Assembly (NCBI GenBank): GCA_012521315.1
Contig: JAAYMP010000210.1
Location: 1 to 10,414 of the forward strand
Length of the DNA stretch: 10,414 bases
Reading direction: 5' to 3'
Origin: Bacillota bacterium
GTDB taxonomy: Bacteria; Bacillota; UBA4882; UBA10575
Position 1 is the stretch's first letter. Each line of letters starts with the position of its first letter. The notes beneath the pieces are model-generated. The model searched no databases and was not told the DNA's origin. It saw nothing but the letters and a program-made list of their open reading frames with translations. Both the position numbers and the translations under genes were made by a program. Below, one piece after another: positions 6,317-10,414 of the stretch.

Positions 6317-6355
6317 CGAAATGTGGCTGTCTTCTTCGACAGCCTCGTTTCTTTT
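6317..6355 (+). terminator. Terminator of the toxin-antitoxin operon
   Basis: GGCTGTC (6325-6331) and GACAGCC (6338-6344) form a perfect 7-bp stem with a 6-nt loop. GAAAT (6318-6322) and GTTTC (6347-6351) can extend it beyond a small internal loop, and CTTTT follows. It begins about 10 nt after the toxin stop codon and closes the cassette. Confidence 0.85.
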
Positions 6356-6508
6356 ATGAAATACGTGTGTTTAGGCGAATACACCTATGATGACTACGTA
6401 AAACTCCCGGAAGAGCCGGCCAGTTGGGTAGAGTTCCGGGCTTTTTTATGTGGGTTTTATCATAGGCAACATGGAAAGGGATTGATTGTTTGGCAGAGTT
6501 TAGTATAA
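6356..6508 (+). pseudogene. Possible remnant of a Uma2-family nuclease gene
   Basis: A 50-codon open frame starting M-K-Y-V-C-L-G-E-Y-T-Y-D-D-Y-V-K-L-P-E-E-P. The string Y-T-Y-D-D-Y-V-K-L-P-E is what the N-terminus of Uma2-family (PD-(D/E)XK-like) proteins looks like, but the following R-Y-E-L-I-D-G core is absent and the frame ends after unrelated residues. There is no ribosome binding site, the start lies on the T-tail of the preceding terminator, and another terminator hairpin lies inside it. I therefore read it as a decayed fragment; a chance open frame remains possible. Uma2 genes are often multicopy in Firmicutes, which would fit debris beside a TA cassette. Confidence 0.3.
6406..6447 (+). 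terminator. Second T-tailed hairpin downstream of the TA operon
   Basis: CCCGGAA (6406-6412) pairs perfectly with TTCCGGG (6434-6440), followed by CTTTTTT. The loop is 21 nt and contains a further CCGG-rich stretch. It could back up the terminator at 6317-6355 or be the original terminator of the gene whose remnant lies here. Confidence 0.65.
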
Positions 6509-6509
6509 A
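6482..6509 (+). promoter_or_regulatory. Candidate promoter of the M48 protease gene
   Basis: TTGATT (6482-6487), 16-nt spacer, TATAAA (6504-6509). It would start transcription near 6516 and give a leader of about 140 nt before the GTG at 6657. It lies just after two terminators, where a new transcription unit is expected. Confidence 0.5.
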
Positions 6510-6519
6510 ATTGGCATAA

Positions 6520-6656
6520 GTGCTCTGTCCAGGCTGGCGGTCGCCTGCGCTAGGTCAGGAGCGGAAGTTTGAAACGGGGCGTCTTTACCAAAGGATCTTT
6601 GGGGTCAACCACGGTTCCTGGGCGGGGTTTACCGGAAGGTTGAAGGGGGATGCGGC
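6520..6656 (+). other. Structured leader of the M48 protease gene (unidentified)
   Basis: The leader contains several inverted repeats: CAGGC (6530-6534) with GCCTG (6543-6547); CCAAAG (6588-6593) with CTTTGG (6597-6602) around a 3-nt loop; and TCAACC (6605-6610) plus TTCC (6615-6618) with GGAA (6634-6637) plus GGTTGA (6638-6643), a hairpin with a 4-nt bulge whose 3' arm touches the ribosome binding site AAGGGGGA (6643-6650). That placement would suit control of translation. It matches no riboswitch class I know. One frame from GTG 6520 to TGA 6678 is open and looks protein-like in places (R-I-F-G-V-N-H-G-S-W-A-G-F), but it has no ribosome binding site and overlaps the protease start, so a gene remnant is the alternative. 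Confidence 0.4.
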
Positions 6657-7868
6657 GTGGATAAACTGGTCAGTTTGATCATCTCCGGTCTGCCTAATGG
6701 AGTAAGGCTTTCATTGGTTTTGTTCTTGATCATCATCAACTACGGGGCCGAGTTTTTGGTCAAACGGGCTGTATTAAAAGTTTATCATAAGACCAATTCC
6801 CCGGAAGAAGCGGTGAATAAACTGCGGATCTATAACCAATACTTCCTAGTTGTCCTGCAGATCATCACCATTGTCGCGATGGAGTTTTTGGTCGTGAAGT
6901 ATTCTACCCGTTATGGGAAGGCCGGGCGGATTGTTTTTATGACGGTCGCCTCTTTTGTCTTTTTGATGGTTATCAACATTGGGCAATTGTTAATCATCAA
7001 TAAAACTTATCAGCGGATCAGAGGAACAACCCAATCCTTGTTTAATCAAGTTAGGGATCTGGCCTTAACTTTTTTGTTATTCTTGGGACCGGCCGGGTTG
7101 ATCGGAACCATGATGCTTTTCGCGGATGAAATCAAAGTCGAAAGCGATGTTGTGGCGGGCATGCTTACGGCTGCCATTCCAATTGGGATGATGTTTCTCT
7201 TCAATCTAATCCTCCCCTTTTTCTATCCAAAGATATTAAAGGCGAGCGCTTTAGAGGATGCCGGATTAAGGGAACGCCTCAACCAACTCTTTGCGAAAGC
7301 GGGAATAAAGCCGGCGCAGTTCTACCAGTGGCCGACCAAGGAAAAGAAGGTCGCCAATGCGCTGGTCGTGGGCTTGGTAAAACCAAAGGTTTTTATTGGC
7401 GACTATTATCTGGAAAACGCCGAACCCGGCGAGATTGAGGCGACCATTGCCCATGAAATTGGACACCTTAAACATAAACATCTCTTCAAACGCTTGTTGT
7501 ATCTTGTTGGGGGGATAGCCGAGGTTGTTTTGGTGGGATCTCTGCTGGATTGGTACGAAAAAGCCACCGGAAAGGAGATCAATATATACTTGGGTTTGGC
7601 CATTCTCCTGGGGCCCTTTCTTCTCTATATCTCCCTTGGCCTCTTGCAGTACTACCGGAGCCAAGAAAAGAAGGCGGATGAATTTGCGCTTGAAATTGGG
7701 ATCAAACCGGAAGTGATGATCAACGCCCTTCTGAAGCTGGGGAGATTGAACCATATGGTGACTAAGCTTAAAAAACTGGATGAAAGGTTCCAGACGCATC
7801 CTTCAATGGCAAGGCGAATCGAGCAGATTGAGAAGATCAGCGGTTACAAGTACGAGTTTAAGCAGTAA
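6657..7868 (+). CDS. M48-family membrane zinc metalloprotease
   Basis: Membrane-embedded zinc protease of peptidase family M48 (HtpX/Ste24 type), 403 residues. The zinc motif H-E-I-G-H is at 266-270 inside A-T-I-A-H-E-I-G-H-L-K-H-K-H, and the third ligand is Glu337 in Q-E-K-K-A-D-E-F-A-L, with Asp341 conserved. Hydrophobic segments lie at about 18-35, 62-81, 91-114, 136-156, 165-190, 281-297 and 309-330, so the active site faces the cytoplasm as in the family. The N-terminal ~190 residues with four to five membrane segments make it longer than HtpX (about 290) and closer to Ste24-like layout. The C-terminal T-H-P-S-M-A-R-R-I-E-Q-I is the common family ending. GTG start with AAGGGGGA 6 nt upstream. 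Likely role is membrane protein quality control; no substrate is implied by the neighbours. Confidence 0.92.
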   Translation: MDKLVSLIISGLPNGVRLSLVLFLIIINYGAEFLVKRAVLKVYHKTNSPEEAVNKLRIYNQYFLVVLQIITIVAMEFLVVKYSTRYGKAGRIVFMTVASFVFLMVINIGQLLIINKTYQRIRGTTQSLFNQVRDLALTFLLFLGPAGLIGTMMLFADEIKVESDVVAGMLTAAIPIGMMFLFNLILPFFYPKILKASALEDAGLRERLNQLFAKAGIKPAQFYQWPTKEKKVANALVVGLVKPKVFIGDYYLENAEPGEIEATIAHEIGHLKHKHLFKRLLYLVGGIAEVVLVGSLLDWYEKATGKEINIYLGLAILLGPFLLYISLGLLQYYRSQEKKADEFALEIGIKPEVMINALLKLGRLNHMVTKLKKLDERFQTHPSMARRIEQIEKISGYKYEFKQ

Positions 7869-7956
7869 AAGCTTGGCGGCGGCTTTTGTTCTGTGTCTTC
7901 AAAAGGATCTGTTTGCCCGCCGGTTCCAGCTTCGGATGGTCTACCTTCAGAAATAA

Positions 7957-7962
7957 TATAAT
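7957..7962 (+). promoter_or_regulatory. Possible -10 box (TATAAT) before the DUF3842 gene
   Basis: A consensus TATAAT lies 28 nt before the ATG at 7991, but no good -35 is found at 16-18 nt (only GGATGG-like sequence; TTCGGA at 7931-7936 is too far). The 122-nt gap after the protease gene otherwise has no clear terminator: only GGCGG near 7873 and CCGCC near 7918 could pair over a long loop. Confidence 0.4.
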
Positions 7963-7990
7963 AGTTTGGGTGTTGTGCATGGAGAAGGTT

Positions 7991-8398
7991 ATGAAGATTT
8001 TAGTGATTGATGCCCAGGGCGGCGGGATTGGCAAACAACTGGTTGCGGCGATCAAGCAAAATATTCCCAACGCGGTGGTCACCGCGGTCGGGACCAACAG
8101 TACGGCCACCGCCGCCATGCTGAAAGCCGGAGCCGACTATGCGGCTACCGGCGAAAATGCCGTGGTGGTCGGCTGTCGAAACGCCGATATTATCGTCGGC
8201 CCGATTGGGATGGTCATCGCCGATGCCCTTTTCGGCGAGATCACGCCGCGGATGGCGCGGGCCATAGGGCAAAGTAAGGCCAAAAGAATAATGGTTCCGC
8301 TCAGCCATTGCGATAACATCGTGGTCGGCGTGGCCAATTTATCCATCTCCGCCATGGTTCAAGAGGTGGTCAAAACGATTATTCAATTTGATACTTGA
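7991..8398 (+). CDS. DUF3842 family protein
   Basis: Small soluble protein of 135 residues that I recognise as DUF3842, a family of unknown function found mainly in Clostridia-type Firmicutes. It opens M-K-I-L-V-I-D-A-Q-G-G-G-I-G-K-Q, a glycine-rich loop after a hydrophobic strand that recalls a Rossmann-like nucleotide or cofactor site. Other family-like stretches are A-V-G-T-N-S-T-A-T-A-A-M-L-K-A-G-A-D (around 33-50), A-T-G-E-N-A-V-V-V (around 52-60) and G-P-I-G-M-V-I-A-D-A-L-F-G-E-I-T-P (around 69-85). I chose the ATG at 7991 because GGAG (7981-7984) is 6 nt away; an ATG at 7979 is in frame and would add four residues without a ribosome binding site. Biochemical role unknown; placement before a PurC-like gene hints at nucleotide metabolism, but that is only context. 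Confidence 0.9.
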   Translation: MKILVIDAQGGGIGKQLVAAIKQNIPNAVVTAVGTNSTATAAMLKAGADYAATGENAVVVGCRNADIIVGPIGMVIADALFGEITPRMARAIGQSKAKRIMVPLSHCDNIVVGVANLSISAMVQEVVKTIIQFDT

Positions 8399-8579
8399 TT
8401 GTTGGAAGCGAAAACTACCGGGTGATATGTAGTTGGAGACAACCCGTCCAACCTGTCCGCCGCGATGAAGGGTTTAATTGACCCAGGAGTAGGAAACACT
8501 GGCCACAAAACAAATGGTCTCATTAGTCAAACCGTGGGACGGAAATGATACACCAGAATATAATCAGGAGGAGAATAGT
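8399..8579 (+). other. Inverted-repeat-rich leader before the PurC-like gene (unidentified)
   Basis: Stems visible in order: GTTG/CAAC with GAGA tetraloop (8432-8443); GGGT/ACCC (8470-8473, 8481-8484); CCAG/CTGG (8483-8486, 8499-8502), an alternative to the previous stem because they share two bases; GGCCA/TGGTC with one G-U pair (8501-8505, 8515-8519). A long-range stem CCGTCC (8444-8449) with GGACGG (8537-8542) encloses the last three. The last stem ends 24 nt before the AGGAGG (8566-8571) of the gene. No known riboswitch core is recognisable. Two frames are partly open here, one reading M-K-G-L-I-D-P-G-V-G-N-T-G-H-K-T-N-G up to a stop at 8546, so a decayed gene or mobile-element fragment is an alternative. 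Confidence 0.4.
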
Positions 8580-9257
8580 ATGCACTTAATAAAAAAAGGC
8601 AAAACGAAGGATGTTTACGCTCTGGAAGATGGGAATATCCTGCTGAAATTTAAAGATGATGCCACGGTTGGCGAGGACGGGCGGCTCGATCCGGGCGGCA
8701 ACAAGGTGGGAGCGACGATTGAAGGATTAGGCCGGTCCTCTTTGCGGATCAGCAAGTATTATTTTGAAAAGATCAATGCGGCCGGGATCCTGACCCATTA
8801 CATCGATTGCGACTTGGACGCCGGCACCATGACGGTGCGACCGGCGACCATTTTTGGCAAAGGGGTCGAGGTGATCTGCCGGCTGAAGGCCACCGGCAGC
8901 TTCATCCGTCGCTACGGCGATTACTGCACCGAAGGACAGGATTTGGATTTCTATGTGGAAGTAAGCCTTAAGGACGACGAGCGCGGCGACCCGATGATCG
9001 GGCCGGATGCCCTTGAACTGCTGGGGATCATGAGCAGATCGGAATATGAGGAAGTGCGGAATCTGACCAAGCGGATCACGAAGATAATCCGTGATGATCT
9101 AAAGGACAAGGGCTTGACGCTGTATGATCTAAAACTGGAATTTGGCCGGATCAATGGCCAAGTGGCCCTGATCGACGAAGTTTCCTCCGGTTGTATGCGC
9201 GTTTATAAGGGGGATCAGTGGTTGCATACAACGGAATTGGAGAAATACTTTTTATAA
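8580..9257 (+). CDS. purC: SAICAR synthetase (PurC) family protein, divergent
   Basis: Protein of the phosphoribosylaminoimidazole-succinocarboxamide synthase family, 225 residues. PurC joins aspartate to CAIR with ATP in purine synthesis. Family features: K-K-G-K-T-K-D-V-Y (5-13, ATP-grasp loop), K-F-K-D-D-A-T (23-29), E-V-I-C-R-L-K-A-T-G-S (97-107, close to the first PurC signature), L-Y-D-L-K-L-E-F-G (181-189, nearly the second signature) and I-D-E (198-200). It departs from canonical PurC where D-E-(I/L)-(S/T)-P-D-(S/T)-x-R is expected: here it reads D-E-V-S-S-G-C-M-R, without the Pro-Asp. Canonical P-x-E before the first signature is also missing (G-V-E). No other pur gene is in the window. 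It may be a true PurC of this lineage or a paralogue with another substrate. Start at ATG 8580 behind AGGAGG, 8 nt apart; an upstream in-frame ATG at 8514 lies in the structured leader. Confidence 0.75.
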   Translation: MHLIKKGKTKDVYALEDGNILLKFKDDATVGEDGRLDPGGNKVGATIEGLGRSSLRISKYYFEKINAAGILTHYIDCDLDAGTMTVRPATIFGKGVEVICRLKATGSFIRRYGDYCTEGQDLDFYVEVSLKDDERGDPMIGPDALELLGIMSRSEYEEVRNLTKRITKIIRDDLKDKGLTLYDLKLEFGRINGQVALIDEVSSGCMRVYKGDQWLHTTELEKYFL

Positions 9258-9349
9258 GCCTCTTTTGACGCTGGATCAAAGTTTTCAACGGCAATTACCA
9301 GGAGGACATGAAGAGGAAAGCAAGACACCCAACGATGACTTGGCGGAGG

Positions 9350-9413
9350 TAAAAAAGAAGAGGAACCTCACCTTTAGCCGTGAATGCCCCCGAGGGAGGA
9401 GGTGAGGTTCCTC
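9350..9413 (-). terminator. Long-stem terminator of the minus-strand repeat protein
   Basis: GAGGAACCTCACCT (9360-9373) and AGGTGAGGTTCCTC (9400-9413) are perfect 14-bp inverted repeats, with a smaller CCC/GGG hairpin in the loop (9388-9396). On the minus strand the stem is followed by TTCTTTTTTA, a good T-tail, 27 nt after the stop codon of the repeat protein. On the plus strand no T-tail follows, so it is not an obvious terminator for the PurC-like gene. The stretch 9258-9349 holds nothing that I can support as a gene. Confidence 0.85.
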
Positions 9414-9439
9414 ATGGAGTTAGTGCATAATCTGTGCAA

Positions 9440-10414
9440 TTACCTTACCAAGATACATTTTGCCCAGGAAGCTTTGCTGCCGTCGACGTTGAGGTCGTGC
9501 CGAATACCCTTACCATCCCAATAACAGGCGTAGGATTCTTCACTTTCTCCTTCGGCAAATCCATAACCCCCGGCTGCATAGACCTTGTTGTTATAGACGA
9601 AGATCGAGTTTACATACCCACCAGCGTTGCCGGGAATAGTGAGGCTGTGCCGGTTTCCGCTACTCTCCCAATAACAGGGGAGTTCTTTTTCACCGTCTTT
9701 ATACGTGCCGCCGACGTAGACCTGGTTGTTACTGACAAAAATCGAGTTGGCCCTGACGCCGTCTAATGGATGCTCCGTCGCCTCTTTCTTGTCGCTATCC
9801 CAAACCCAATAACAGGGGGTCCCGTTGCTATTTATTCCGCTTATGTATACATTATTGTCGTTGTCAACCACCATCTGAGTCACTGAGCCGGTGCCGATCT
9901 CATACACTTGAAGTGGTTCTCCATTGGGTTTCTGCCAGTAAATGATCTTCGACTCTCCGTCCAACAGTCCAGCGGCGTGAACCCCGCTGTCGTTGACAAA
10001 GATCGACCTTACACGGCCTGTTTTATCCTCGGAAAGAGCATGTCGCCCGTCTTTATCCCAGTAACAGGGAAGCCAAACACCATTCTCAGGAGCATATTGA
10101 CCGCCTGTATAGATTTGGCCGTTGTAAACAAAACCGCAATACATATTGTCACCATAGAAAGCCATATCAAGATCATACTGATCATTGCACTTGCCGGTAG
10201 CGCCCAAGTAACTAATCTTTATAGTTCCACTCGAGTAATAGTACCCGGCCACATAAAGCTCGTTACCGTAAAATGACAGGCATTGCCAATTGTGTTCAAA
10301 GTACTGATCAGCGTCATATCTCTTCCCGCTGCTATCCCAGTAACAGGTGATTTCGGCTCCGTCGTTATCAATGTAGCCCCCGCTCACGTAAACCTCGGGA
10401 ATTATCCCGCCGCC
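9440..10414 (-). CDS. Propeller-like repeat protein, 5' end outside window
   Basis: The frame is open to the right edge; 324 residues of the C-terminal part are visible, and the GTG at 10387 is internal (V-Y-V-S-G-G-Y). About seven repeats of 46-50 residues follow the pattern: S-I-F-V-x-N-N-x-V-Y-x-A/G-G-x-Y, a short acidic turn, then C-Y-W-(D/E)-x-x-G-x-R-H-x-L. The best copies are the two last ones (C-Y-W-E-S-S-G-N-R-H and C-Y-W-D-G-K-G-I-R-H); the second and fourth are worn, lacking C-Y-W or with I-Y-W. The pattern of four short strands with G-G turns suggests blades of a beta-propeller, probably extracellular or surface lipoprotein-anchored, but the N-terminus that would show a signal is not here. 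The protein ends with W-A-K-C-I-L-V-R, the first strand of a further unit, as if closing the propeller by a shared blade. Function unknown. Confidence 0.75.
   Translation of the reverse strand, partial: GGGIIPEVYVSGGYIDNDGAEITCYWDSSGKRYDADQYFEHNWQCLSFYGNELYVAGYYYSSGTIKISYLGATGKCNDQYDLDMAFYGDNMYCGFVYNGQIYTGGQYAPENGVWLPCYWDKDGRHALSEDKTGRVRSIFVNDSGVHAAGLLDGESKIIYWQKPNGEPLQVYEIGTGSVTQMVVDNDNNVYISGINSNGTPCYWVWDSDKKEATEHPLDGVRANSIFVSNNQVYVGGTYKDGEKELPCYWESSGNRHSLTIPGNAGGYVNSIFVYNNKVYAAGGYGFAEGESEESYACYWDGKGIRHDLNVDGSKASWAKCILVR
9516..10347 (-). repeat. DNA-level repeats encoding the C-Y-W motif
   Basis: The 13-mer TCCCA(A/G)TAACAGG (plus-strand reading) occurs at 9516-9528, 9666-9678, 10056-10068 and 10335-10347, and with one change at 9804-9816. 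On the coding strand it gives C-Y-W plus neighbours. Neighbouring copies are 150 and 138 nt apart, the wider gaps covering worn copies. Conservation at the nucleotide level suggests recent duplication or exchange among units. Confidence 0.8.

Noticed and set aside
6520..6590. Resemblance to the SRP RNA tip (GGTCAGGAGCGGAAG at 6553-6567)
   Set aside because: The 3' side lacks the AGCA needed for the symmetric loop opposite CAGG, and only three pairs close the GGAA loop; the match to 4.5S RNA is limited to the 5' side.
7266..7799. 177-codon minus-strand frame
   Set aside because: It is the antisense of the M48 protease core, including the H-E-I-G-H codons; no ribosome binding site.
9308..9352. 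14-codon reading frame M-K-R-K-A-R-H-P-T-M-T-W-R-R before the long hairpin, as a leader peptide with attenuator
   Set aside because: AGGAGG is only 2 nt from the ATG, the hairpin's T-tail is on the other strand, and no plus-strand gene follows.
9414..9530. Plus-strand frame from ATG 9414 behind GGAGGAGG
   Set aside because: The purine-rich site is part of the terminator stem of the minus-strand gene and the frame runs antisense into that gene, ending after about 36 codons.
9434..10276. Plus-strand frames of 110 and 122 codons
   Set aside because: They are antisense to the repeat protein, whose regular 46-50-residue periodicity establishes the minus-strand reading.
9516..10347. CRISPR-like array from the regularly recurring 13-mer
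   Set aside because: The units are coding, spacing is uneven (138-279 nt), and the intervening sequences are themselves related repeats rather than unique spacers.

Overview
The window looks like chromosomal DNA from a low-to-mid GC member of the Bacillota (Firmicutes). Strong purine-rich Shine-Dalgarno sites with 5-8 nt spacing, sigma-A type promoters, an AbrB/SpoVT-fold protein, a DUF3842 protein and many T-tailed hairpin terminators all fit. The first two genes encode a LolA-like lipoprotein-sorting protein and an outer-membrane beta-barrel protein with a signal peptide and a C-terminal Phe. These imply an outer membrane, so a diderm Firmicute lineage (for example Limnochordia-, Negativicutes- or Halanaerobiales-like) is the best guess. 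This is inference; no taxonomic marker gene is present.

Layout. (1) 1-1938, plus strand: the LolA-like protein (5' end outside the window), a 242-nt GC-rich spacer with hairpins and a heptanucleotide tandem repeat, then the beta-barrel protein. A strong hairpin terminator follows at 2028-2055. (2) 2091-5346: a divergent TetR / ABC-exporter locus. The AT-rich intergenic region holds a consensus promoter for the ABC genes, a promoter for tetR, and three copies (two direct, one inverted) of an AAAACTATAA-type motif placed on both promoters. This is a textbook layout for autorepression plus co-repression of the exporter. (3) 5444-6356: a compact toxin-antitoxin cassette with an AbrB-type antitoxin and a RelE/ParE-type toxin, between two terminators and with its own promoter and a perfect 8-bp inverted repeat as likely operator. 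(4) 6356-6656: a short Uma2-like remnant, another terminator, a promoter and a structured leader. (5) 6657-9257, plus strand: an M48 zinc metalloprotease of the membrane, a DUF3842 protein, and a divergent SAICAR-synthetase (PurC) family protein behind a ~180-nt leader rich in inverted repeats. (6) 9258-10414: a minus-strand protein made of about seven propeller-like repeats, running off the right edge, with its terminator just beyond its stop codon.

How the parts relate. The first pair probably serves envelope export or outer-membrane assembly. The TetR-ABC locus is a drug/lipid-type efflux cassette. The TA cassette is a self-contained module, and TetR, AbrB and RelE look more AT-rich than the flanking genes, which suits acquired modules. 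The M48 - DUF3842 - PurC-like run shares a strand, but each gene has its own spacer, so they may be separate units. Nothing in the window is clearly a new defence or mobile system. The least explained pieces are the two structured leaders (6520-6656 and 8399-8579), the heptad repeat at 752-786 and the repeat protein at the right edge.
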